From positions 1-7,495 of the forward strand of contig JAGWUU010000162.1 in assembly GCA_028868335.1 (NCBI GenBank): a stretch of DNA of 7,495 bases, written 5' to 3'. This stretch comes from Sphingomonadales bacterium. Its GTDB lineage: Bacteria; Pseudomonadota; Alphaproteobacteria; Sphingomonadales; Sphingomonadaceae. Every line of letters starts with the position of its first letter. Position 1 is the first letter of the stretch. The translations under genes were made by a program, and so were the position numbers. Positions 1 through 6,497 of the stretch are shown in pieces. Below the pieces are notes generated by a model. That model had not been told where the DNA came from. It saw nothing but the letters and a program-made list of their open reading frames with translations, and did no database searches.

Positions 1-209
1 TCGCGCGAGGTGGCCGTACGATCACGATCGACCAACCCAAGGCGCGTTCCATGAATATCGAGGCTGACTGCATTGCCGAACAGGAACATCAGGGTCAGCG
101 GCATCAACACGACCAGGCCGAATGTCGATGGATCGAGCCACACCTGCGCCCATTCCTTGGCCCGGATTGCCGCGGCGCGGCGTGCCGTTCCTGGCGCCAG
201 CAGGCTCAC
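1..209 (-). CDS. ABC-2 type transporter permease, YbhS/YbhR-like (3' part outside window)
   Basis: This is the inner-membrane channel subunit of the exporter whose adaptor and ATPase lie just upstream; only the first 69 codons are in the window. The start is a GTG at 209-207 that overlaps the ATPase stop as GTGA. It is preceded by a strong Shine-Dalgarno, GGGGAGG at 223-217, seven bases away. The visible protein has an Arg-rich cytoplasmic start (residues 10-19, with RAKEW at 16-20). A DPS motif follows (26-28), then a hydrophobic segment (about 29-48, containing MPLTLMFLFG), then AVSLD and LGLVDRD. This DPS / PLxLxFLFG / xxLD / LGxVDxD pattern is typical of ABC-2 export permeases of the YbhS/YbhR/YhhJ type, where it forms the N-terminal helix and the start of the large periplasmic domain. 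The frame stays open to the window edge. Family assignment is firm; the exported substrate is unknown. Confidence 0.9.
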   Translation of the reverse strand, partial: MSLLAPGTARRAAAIRAKEWAQVWLDPSTFGLVVLMPLTLMFLFGNAVSLDIHGTRLGLVDRDRTATSR

Positions 210-1927
210 GCCGCCACCTCCCCGTCGCCCTGCTGCGCTTCGATGAGGGCGATGAAGGCCTGCTCAAGCGTCTGTTCGCCACCGTCGCGCCGCGTGGCCC
301 GCTTCAGGTCCTCCGGCGTTCCCTGGGCAATGGGCTCCGATCGGTTGATCAACAGCAGCCGATCGCAATTTTCCGCCTCGTCCATGAAGTGCGTAGTGAC
401 CAGCACGGCGGTGCCGCGCCCGGCGATGGCGTTGATGTGATGCCAGAATTCGCGCCGGATCAACGGATCGACGCCCGAGGTCGGCTCGTCGAGGAACAAC
501 ACCGGCGGTGTGTGCAACACCGCGCTGGCCAAGGCGAGACGTTGCTTGATACCCAGTGGCAGGAGGCTTGCCATCGCACCGGCGAATGGCTGGAGTTCAA
601 GCGCGTCGGTTACTCGATCCACGGCATCCCGGGCTGCGTTTCCCTTGAGGCCATAGGCGCCAGCAACGAAACGCAGGTTCGCCATCACCGACAGATCACC
701 ATAGAGCGAAAACTTCTGCGGCATGTAGCCCATCGCTTCGCGGGCCTCTGCTCGCGCCGTGGTGAGATCACGCCCGGCAACGGTTCCCCGGCCATTGCTT
801 GGAGTCAGGAGCCCGCAGAGCATCCGGAAAGTAGTCGACTTCCCCGCGCCGTTCGGCCCGAGCAGACCGAATATCTCGCCGGGATAGACCGTGAAGGAAA
901 TGTCCTGTGCCGCAGTGAAGGCGCCATAGTGCCGCGTAAGACCAATGGCAGCGATCGCCGGACGATCCCGGTCAAGATCGCGCTGGGGAAAGGCCGCCGC
1001 CAATGCGCTGGGCGGCAAGGGAACACCATCGTCGAGCAGGGCCGAAAACCCATCCTCCGCGGTAGGGATCGCAGCGTGCCAACCATCTCCCGCGGGAGCT
1101 CCTGTCCCGCGGCAGACCGCACGCAGATGACGGCCCGAAATTGTCGCGCTGATCACGCTGGGTTGTTCAAACGCATCTTGGAGCAAGGCGCGCCGCCCCT
1201 CGACAGGCAAGGGACGGGCATAGGTGCAATCGACAGCGCAGTCGGCGAGTCCTGCAGGCGCACCCTCGTAAAGTACCCGGCCCTGGTGCAGCAGCAGCAC
1301 CGAATCGCACTTGCCCGCATCTTCCAGAATGCTGGTGGTCCACACGATCGAACTGCCCTGCCCCGCCAGTTCCGTGGCCAGTTCCCAGATCTCGCGCCGC
1401 GAAACGGGATCAACACCCACTGATGGTTCATCAAGCAGCATCAGCGGCGGCGCAGCCACCACGGCGCAGGCCAATGCAAGCTTTTGCCGCATCCCCCCGG
1501 AAAGACGATTGACTGCCCGTTCAGTAAATGGGGCAAGTCCGGTGGCGCGATAGAGCGTTCGCATGCGCTCGGGATTTTCATCCGGCTCAAGACCGCGCAA
1601 TCGCGCATAGAGCTCCAGGTTCTGGCGAACCGACAACTCACCGTACAGGGCACCGCCTTGCGGCATGTAGCCGACCTTTGCGCGATCGAGCGCGGCGACG
1701 GGGTTGCCGAGGATCTCGACGGTGCCACTGTCCGCTTCGACCAATCCGGCCAGAATACGCAGCAGCGTTGTCTTGCCGCCCGCGTCAGGGCCGACCAATC
1801 CCAGAGAGCAGCCTGGAGTGAGCGTCAGGCTCACCTTGTCCAGCGCCTGCACCGGGGTTGCACCGCGTCGGGCACCCTTGAAACGCTTTGACACGTCGGT
1901 CAGCCGGAGGAGCGGCGCCTCCGCCAT
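206..1927 (-). CDS. Double-NBD ABC exporter ATPase, YbhF-like
   Basis: This 573-residue cytoplasmic ATPase powers the exporter. It carries two nucleotide-binding domains in one chain and is close in length to E. coli YbhF. NBD1 has Walker A GPDAGGKTT (46-54), signature LSGGMRQK (142-149) and Walker B LMLLDEP (162-168, Glu167). NBD2 has Walker A GPNGAGKST (357-365), Walker B LFLDEPTSGVD (477-487) and a switch histidine, His513 in TTH. Two departures stand out. The NBD2 signature reads LPLGIKQ (456-462) instead of LSGGxxQ, and the NBD1 switch position is Ser199 (TTS) instead of His. The linker, about 225-325, is not recognisable. The start lies 9 bp after the adaptor stop, and the ribosome binding site before it is weak, so translational coupling is likely. 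The stop overlaps the permease start by 4 bp. Transport of xenobiotics or cations is a family-based guess only. Confidence 0.94.
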   Translation of the reverse strand: MAEAPLLRLTDVSKRFKGARRGATPVQALDKVSLTLTPGCSLGLVGPDAGGKTTLLRILAGLVEADSGTVEILGNPVAALDRAKVGYMPQGGALYGELSVRQNLELYARLRGLEPDENPERMRTLYRATGLAPFTERAVNRLSGGMRQKLALACAVVAAPPLMLLDEPSVGVDPVSRREIWELATELAGQGSSIVWTTSILEDAGKCDSVLLLHQGRVLYEGAPAGLADCAVDCTYARPLPVEGRRALLQDAFEQPSVISATISGRHLRAVCRGTGAPAGDGWHAAIPTAEDGFSALLDDGVPLPPSALAAAFPQRDLDRDRPAIAAIGLTRHYGAFTAAQDISFTVYPGEIFGLLGPNGAGKSTTFRMLCGLLTPSNGRGTVAGRDLTTARAEAREAMGYMPQKFSLYGDLSVMANLRFVAGAYGLKGNAARDAVDRVTDALELQPFAGAMASLLPLGIKQRLALASAVLHTPPVLFLDEPTSGVDPLIRREFWHHINAIAGRGTAVLVTTHFMDEAENCDRLLLINRSEPIAQGTPEDLKRATRRDGGEQTLEQAFIALIEAQQGDGEVAA

Positions 1928-1936
1928 CGCCGCAGC

Positions 1937-2962
1937 TCAGCTCTTGTTCGCTTGGGTCGGCACGATCACCGTCACCGGCTGACCTTGCCGCAAGTCACTC
2001 TTGGGATCGGTGACGGTCAGGCGAACGCGATAGACCAGATCCGTGCGTAACTGCTCGGTCTGGACTGTTTTGGGAGTGAACTCGGCCACCGGCGAGATGA
2101 ACCCGATAGTGGCAGGCCATTCCCGATTCGTGCCGTCAGCCCGGACCGTCACCGTCATGCCGGGATGGATCCTCTGAAGATCCGGCTCCGCGACATAAGC
2201 CCTGACCCTGACAGGCTGGGTCAAGGCCAGCGTAAGCACCGTCTGGCTAGGCTGGACGATCGCCCCGACTTCCCTTGCGCGGGTCAGTACTTGTCCCGGT
2301 TCGGAGGCGCGAATTACCGTGTCGCCGATGTCGGTCTGGACTGACCTGCGTTCGGCCATGATTGCCTGGCGATTGGCGGCGCTGGCCGCCTGATCCTCAA
2401 CCCGCGTTCCCTCGACCGCAAGCGAAAGCGCCGCATTGGCCTGGGCCAACCGAGCCTCCGCCGAATGCAGGGCCGCTTCGGCGGTCTGAAGGTCAGCCCG
2501 GCTGATAAAGCCCTTGTCCACCAATGCCTGACGTCGATCAAACTGGCGACGCGCCTCTGCCATCGCGGCATTCGCCGCAGCCACGCCCGCCTGGGCTTCA
2601 CTGATCTGCTGGGGACGCGATCCGTTCACGTCACGCGCCGCCATCGCGGACGCAGCCTCGAACCGGGCTTCGGCCCCGGCCAGCTTGTCCTGCAGCGGGC
2701 GAGTGTCGAGTTCCGCCAAAACTTGCCCCGGCGTCACGCGATCACCTTCATCAACCAACAGCCGTTCAATCCGCCCGCCAACACGAAATCCCAGCTGGAC
2801 TTCGCGGATCTCAACATTGCCGTAAAGCTTCAGAGTGCCGTCGTTGGGCTTGCCCCACCAACCCAAAGCCCGACTACCCAGCAACAGTGCAGAGACGGTG
2901 GCCGCCACTACAACTACGGTCCGCAACCGTCTGTTTTTCGAAGAAGAGTCTTGCGACCCCAT
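1937..2962 (-). CDS. HlyD-family periplasmic adaptor (membrane fusion protein), YbhG-like
   Basis: This 341-residue protein probably links the inner-membrane ABC pump to an outer-membrane channel. It has a basic N-terminus (residues 10-14) and one hydrophobic anchor (about 15-33), so most of it should lie in the periplasm. The first lipoyl/barrel-sandwich half is around 45-88 (GFRVGGRIERLLVDEGD, then PGQVLAELD). An Ala/Gln/Arg-rich alpha-helical hairpin spans about 90-212. The second lipoyl half follows (about 213-246, IRASEPGQVL), then a beta-barrel domain that ends in the family-typical LRQGQPVTV (324-332). The length fits the YbhG/YhiI group. The ATG has a strong GGGGGAGG four bases upstream. 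It is the first gene of the exporter cassette and follows a 68-bp spacer with promoter-like and operator-like sequence. No outer-membrane partner is in the window; a TolC-type protein elsewhere is inferred. Confidence 0.93.
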   Translation of the reverse strand: MGSQDSSSKNRRLRTVVVVAATVSALLLGSRALGWWGKPNDGTLKLYGNVEIREVQLGFRVGGRIERLLVDEGDRVTPGQVLAELDTRPLQDKLAGAEARFEAASAMAARDVNGSRPQQISEAQAGVAAANAAMAEARRQFDRRQALVDKGFISRADLQTAEAALHSAEARLAQANAALSLAVEGTRVEDQAASAANRQAIMAERRSVQTDIGDTVIRASEPGQVLTRAREVGAIVQPSQTVLTLALTQPVRVRAYVAEPDLQRIHPGMTVTVRADGTNREWPATIGFISPVAEFTPKTVQTEQLRTDLVYRVRLTVTDPKSDLRQGQPVTVIVPTQANKS

Positions 2963-2963
2963 A

Positions 2964-2999
2964 TTGCCTCCCCCGCATCGCTGTGGATGCCTGAGGCAA
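2964..2999 (-). repeat. Nested inverted repeat enclosing the adaptor ribosome binding site
   Basis: On the minus strand TTGCCTC (2999-2993) is the perfect reverse complement of GAGGCAA (2970-2964). Inside it, GCATC (2990-2986) pairs with GATGC (2979-2975) around the loop CACAGC. An internal loop of AG against GGGG separates the two stems. The 3' arm contains GAGG of the Shine-Dalgarno, one base before the ATG at 2962. Folded in RNA, the outer stem would hide the ribosome binding site. The pairing is seen directly; any regulatory role is inferred, and chance is possible in such GC-rich DNA. Confidence 0.5.
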
Positions 3000-3025
3000 G
3001 CTAACCAATGTTAGGCCGGGGTCAA
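2998..3025 (-). promoter_or_regulatory. Candidate promoter of the exporter cassette
   Basis: Reading leftward, TTGACC (3025-3020) matches five of six bases of the -35 consensus. It is followed after 16 bases by TAGCTT (3003-2998), a weak -10 match with three of six bases. A start near 2992-2990 would give a leader of roughly 30 bases before the adaptor ATG. The block sits in the only intergenic gap of more than 11 bp in the window, between two functionally different gene sets, which supports a separate promoter. The -10 assignment is uncertain. Confidence 0.45.
3001..3014. promoter_or_regulatory. Perfect inverted repeat, candidate repressor operator
   Basis: CTAAC (3001-3005) and GTTAG (3010-3014) form a perfect 5-bp inverted repeat around CAAT, lying wholly between the proposed -35 and -10. 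Short palindromes of TAAC/GTTA type in this position are usual targets of TetR-family repressors. The E. coli ybhGFSR exporter operon is controlled by the TetR-family protein CecR (YbiH). The repeat is seen; the TetR link is inference, and no regulator gene is in the window. Confidence 0.45.
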
Positions 3026-3030
3026 GCGGT

Positions 3031-4929
3031 TCAGGCGGCAAGTCCCAATTGTTCGAATGACCGCTCGAGCATCAGAAGTTGCCACAGCAACCGTCCGTTG
3101 TCGGATCTTCCCGAAATATGCGCTTCGGCCACGGCGGCGAGACGAGCCGAATCAAACCATCCGGTTCGTGCCAGTGCGCTGCTGCTGCCGATTGCCCGGG
3201 CTCGGCCTGCTAGCGGTCCACGAAACCATTCGGTGATCGGTGTCACGAATCCCTGCTTTGGGCGATAGAGAATTTCATCCGGCAGATACCGGCGCATCGT
3301 GTGCTTGAGCAACCACTTGCCCTCACCCCGGCGGACCCGCAAACTCTCAGGCAGGGTGGCGGCAAATTCAATCAGGCGGTGATCGAGCAGCGGCTCGCGC
3401 GCCTCAAGGCTCACCGCCATGCTCGTCCGATCAACCTTGGTCAGGATGTCACCTGGAAGCCAGAACTTGAGATCGGCATATTGCGCCCGGTCGAGCCCAG
3501 ACCGGGCGGAGGCACGTTGCATCGTTGCGACGAAGGGCTGCTCGGCACGGTAGTCACCACGCAGCCTGCAATAGTCGGGCGAATACAGCGCATCGCGATG
3601 CTCGGGCGGAACTATACCGATGGCGCGGGCATAGCCTTGGTCGCTCGATCCCGACAGGGACAGCAGCGTCGCCTTGGCCCTGAACGGGCGCGGTGCCCAG
3701 TCGGCCTTGGGATAGACAGCCCCAAGCGCGCCAAGCACTGGTCCGCGAATCGATTGCGGGACAAGGGAGCGAATCCGGTCCTCGCCGAACTGAAAGACGT
3801 GGCGGCGATACCCAGCCATGGCTTCGTCGGCACCGTCACCGGAAAGGGCTACCGTAACGGCCTCGCGCGCGAGCTGGCACACCCGCCACGTGGGCAGTGC
3901 AGAGGCATCCGCGAAGGGTTCATCGAACATGGCCGCGAGATCGTCGACATGATCGAAATCGTTGGGCGAGACGACGCGACTGCGATGATCGGTGGCGAAA
4001 CGCCGGGCGATTTCATCGGCGTAACTACTCTCATCCAGTCCGGCGACGTCGAATCCGATCGAGCAGGTCTTGACCGGATCGCGCGCCGCTTCCGCCATCA
4101 GCGCGACAACGCTGGAACTGTCCACACCGCCCGACAGGAAAGCGCCCAGGGGCACGTCCGCGACCATCCTCGAGGAGACGGCCTGACGCAGCAAATGCAA
4201 CAACTCGGCTTCCAGATCGGCCGGTTTGGCAGCCCGCCGCTCGCCAAAGGACACGTCCCACCATTGCGTCGAAACGGGGAGCGGCGCATCATGACGCAGC
4301 AGCAGCGAATGCCCCGCCGCCAATTTGCAGACGCCCTGCAGGATCGAGCGGTGATCCGGAACGTAACCCCAGGCCAGGTAATCGTCTATCGCCAGCGGAT
4401 CGATCTCGCGCCGCAACAGCGGGTGCGCAAGCAGTCCCTTCAGTTCCGAGGCGAACGCCATGCTGCCGTCGCTGAGCGGCGCGTAGAACAGTGGCTTTAC
4501 GCCAAGCCGGTCGCGCGCCAGGAACAGCGTTCGGGCAGAGCAATCGTAGATGGCAAAGGCAAACATGCCGTGAAGACGGGGTAGGCAGTCCGGCCCCCAC
4601 CGCTGCCAGGCGGCAAGGATCACTTCGCTATCGCCATCAGTGTGGAACTGCGCACCCGCAGCGCGCAGTTCCTCGCGCAATTCACGATAGTTGTAGATCT
4701 CACCATTGAAGACAAGCATCGCCCGGCCATCGGCGGACGCCATCGGCTGGGGTGATCCCGCGACATCGATGATCGAGAGACGCCGATGTCCCAACCCCAC
4801 GCCCGGCGCGGTCCATACCCCGTGCCCGTCAGGGCCGCGATGCGCCATGGCCGCGCACATCCGCTCGATCCGTTGCGGTTCGACCGGCTTGGGGGTCGAC
4901 AGATGAAATATACCTGCAATGCCGCACAT
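3031..4929 (-). CDS. XrtA/PEP-CTERM system amidotransferase (asparagine synthase-like)
   Basis: This 632-residue cytoplasmic enzyme resembles class-II glutamine amidotransferases fused to an asparagine-synthetase domain. It is expected to take the amide nitrogen of glutamine and transfer it, with ATP, to an acceptor made in exopolysaccharide synthesis; the true acceptor is unknown. The chosen start gives MCGIAGIF, so Cys2 becomes the N-terminal nucleophile after Met removal. Other glutaminase residues are visible: HRGPDGHG (30-37), GHRRLSIID (47-55), FNGEIYN (74-80) and GDSEVIL (99-105). The synthetase half has the PP-loop LSGGVDSS (265-272) and LSGDGADE (362-369). The length matches exosortase A-associated amidotransferase 1 (TIGR03108, recalled), and the neighbouring xrtA agrees. 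It is the last gene of its block. The subfamily call rests on context and length, because generic AsnB proteins look similar. Confidence 0.93.
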   Translation of the reverse strand: MCGIAGIFHLSTPKPVEPQRIERMCAAMAHRGPDGHGVWTAPGVGLGHRRLSIIDVAGSPQPMASADGRAMLVFNGEIYNYRELREELRAAGAQFHTDGDSEVILAAWQRWGPDCLPRLHGMFAFAIYDCSARTLFLARDRLGVKPLFYAPLSDGSMAFASELKGLLAHPLLRREIDPLAIDDYLAWGYVPDHRSILQGVCKLAAGHSLLLRHDAPLPVSTQWWDVSFGERRAAKPADLEAELLHLLRQAVSSRMVADVPLGAFLSGGVDSSSVVALMAEAARDPVKTCSIGFDVAGLDESSYADEIARRFATDHRSRVVSPNDFDHVDDLAAMFDEPFADASALPTWRVCQLAREAVTVALSGDGADEAMAGYRRHVFQFGEDRIRSLVPQSIRGPVLGALGAVYPKADWAPRPFRAKATLLSLSGSSDQGYARAIGIVPPEHRDALYSPDYCRLRGDYRAEQPFVATMQRASARSGLDRAQYADLKFWLPGDILTKVDRTSMAVSLEAREPLLDHRLIEFAATLPESLRVRRGEGKWLLKHTMRRYLPDEILYRPKQGFVTPITEWFRGPLAGRARAIGSSSALARTGWFDSARLAAVAEAHISGRSDNGRLLWQLLMLERSFEQLGLAA

Positions 4930-4937
4930 GGATCGCG

Positions 4938-4942
4938 TTCCT
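4938..4942 (-). promoter_or_regulatory. Shine-Dalgarno fixing the amidotransferase start
   Basis: AGGAA (4942-4938) overlaps the TAG stop of xrtA (4943-4941) and sits eight bases before the ATG at 4929. This favours that start over an in-frame ATG at 4971, which would add 14 residues, bury the catalytic cysteine and overlap xrtA by 31 bp. Stop and ribosome binding site sharing bases suggests translational coupling to xrtA. Confidence 0.75.
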
Positions 4943-6497
4943 AGCGGCCAGATCCGGTACGGTCCATCCATGAGCCGACCGGAGCTATCGCATTGCGGAA
5001 CGCCAAAATGTTGTCGTTGGCCGGATGTTCGGCTCGTTCTTCCGCCGACAGGATCAACAGCATGGTGGTGCGCGGACGAAGCAACACCCGGTCGCGGATC
5101 GTCGCCAGCTTGAGCGCAGAGTTGCTTCCGCTCAGCAGCGAACCTGTTCGATAGTACGTTACAGCCACCCGCTCGACACCGTTGCTGAAACGGAGGCGGT
5201 CCGTGCGGGCATTGGTGACGGCCGGTCCGTCGCCTTGCCAGGCCCAGCCGCTGCCCGGACGCAAAGCCCCTTCGCCATAGCCGCCCGCCTCCTTGCCCTC
5301 GCGCTGGGCGTCGTAAAGAGCGTAAAAGACATCGACCTTGTGCCCCGAGCCATCAGCGTAGCGTCCGAGCAAGCGATGATCCGCGCCGGTCGCGCGCGGC
5401 TCCCAAGGCGCGGCGGGCGCATAGTCGATGCGATGCCAGCCCGGCACCTCAGACAGTGAAATCGCGGCGGGCAGACGCGCTGAAAGACCATCTGCGGCGC
5501 GGGCCCAAAACAGCGCCGATACCGTAAAGGCAAGCAGGCCAAGAGCGACCGGCGCGAATGCCCGCGAGACATTTTCAGCCCGCGTCAACCAAGGCGAAGT
5601 CGCGATCGCGGTAGCATCAATCATTGGTTCGTCGATGCCGCGATCAAAGAACCGCCATGACAATGCCAAAACCCCCGCGATGACCAACGCAAAGAAGAAC
5701 CAGCCATAGACGACGTGATCTATTCCCCCGGCCCGCTGCGCTCCGACGATCTGCGCGGCATAGACCGTTCCGAAGGCCCGCACGCCGTTGGCGAGTATCG
5801 GCGCAACCACGCAAAGCAGCATGAAGGCTGCGCGGCGCTTCCATGACTTGAAGCCGATATGCGAAACCAGCACTCCCAGCGCGACCATCGCGATCAGGAA
5901 CTTGACCCCCGAGCAAGCTTCAGCCACCTCGAACAGGCCTGCGGGGGTGTCGATGAATACCCCGTCAATAGAGGCCGGGATCCCACTCAACTTGACGAGT
6001 GCGATGGTCAGCGCGGCTGTGATCATCTGTAGCGGAGGGATGATCTCATCACCAAACGGGACCATCACCGCCATGTAAGCCATGGGAAACAGCAGCGCGT
6101 AGAAAACTTTCGGCCCGAGCAGTGTCAACACGGTGGCGGGCAGCAGCGCCACGGTAGCCGTCTGGCGCAACAGGTCGAATCCCGACAGAGCGCCAAGGAC
6201 CCAAACAAGCAGGACGCCCCCGACACCCGCTAGGCCCGGCCACCACGGGCGCGGGTCCAGACGCAAAACTTCGCCGGTACGCTGGCTGACCAGCCACGCC
6301 ACGATGATCGGAACGAGCAGCATGTGATTGTAGGTGGAACTGTTCCACCATTGCCCGAATATATTTGTCCAATCACTTGAAAATGCCGCAATTAGTCCAG
6401 TCCATGCGATGGCGAGAGTAACCAGCGCGCGCCGCCAGGCATCGGACAGGTCAATGACCAGACCAAAGTGCGGTCGTAACCGGACGTCAGGCAGCAT
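4941..6497 (-). CDS. xrtA: Exosortase A with fused C-terminal EpsI-like domain
   Basis: This 518-residue inner-membrane protein is an exosortase, a sortase-like transpeptidase thought to cleave the C-terminal PEP-CTERM signal of exported proteins. About residues 24-285 are multi-spanning membrane helices carrying the conserved triad: Cys195 in AEACSG (193-197 around it), Arg240 in NGVRAFG and His261 in GGIDHVVYGW. A further hydrophobic segment (about 314-332) then leads into a soluble EpsI-like domain (about 340-505) with VPGW (351-354), VAVTYYRTG (444-452) and ALKLATIRDR (461-470). EpsI is usually a separate neighbour of the exosortase; the fused form is common in alphaproteobacteria, especially sphingomonads. 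The start overlaps the upstream glycosyltransferase by 11 bp, and AGGA lies 11 bases before the ATG. All three catalytic residues are present, so it is probably active. PEP-CTERM substrates are not in the window. Confidence 0.95.
   Translation of the reverse strand: MLPDVRLRPHFGLVIDLSDAWRRALVTLAIAWTGLIAAFSSDWTNIFGQWWNSSTYNHMLLVPIIVAWLVSQRTGEVLRLDPRPWWPGLAGVGGVLLVWVLGALSGFDLLRQTATVALLPATVLTLLGPKVFYALLFPMAYMAVMVPFGDEIIPPLQMITAALTIALVKLSGIPASIDGVFIDTPAGLFEVAEACSGVKFLIAMVALGVLVSHIGFKSWKRRAAFMLLCVVAPILANGVRAFGTVYAAQIVGAQRAGGIDHVVYGWFFFALVIAGVLALSWRFFDRGIDEPMIDATAIATSPWLTRAENVSRAFAPVALGLLAFTVSALFWARAADGLSARLPAAISLSEVPGWHRIDYAPAAPWEPRATGADHRLLGRYADGSGHKVDVFYALYDAQREGKEAGGYGEGALRPGSGWAWQGDGPAVTNARTDRLRFSNGVERVAVTYYRTGSLLSGSNSALKLATIRDRVLLRPRTTMLLILSAEERAEHPANDNILAFRNAIAPVGSWMDRTGSGR

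Noticed and set aside
22..282. 86-codon minus-strand frame at the left edge
   Set aside because: It overlaps the ATPase end and the permease start in another frame, and its translation is low-complexity Arg/Pro/Gly. The permease frame from 209 explains the region.
122..1423. 433-codon open frame on the plus strand
   Set aside because: It lies antisense to the ATPase, whose Walker and signature motifs are unmistakable. The translation is Arg/Gly-rich with no recognisable domain, as expected for an antisense frame in GC-rich DNA.
2963..3030. Intrinsic terminator after the amidotransferase
   Set aside because: The inverted repeats here are not followed by a T-run on the minus strand, and the 3' arm runs straight into the adaptor start. 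A regulatory leader is more plausible.
3301..4584. 427-codon open frame on the plus strand
   Set aside because: It is antisense to the amidotransferase and has no recognisable motif. Long antisense frames are common here because strong GC bias at third codon positions removes stops.
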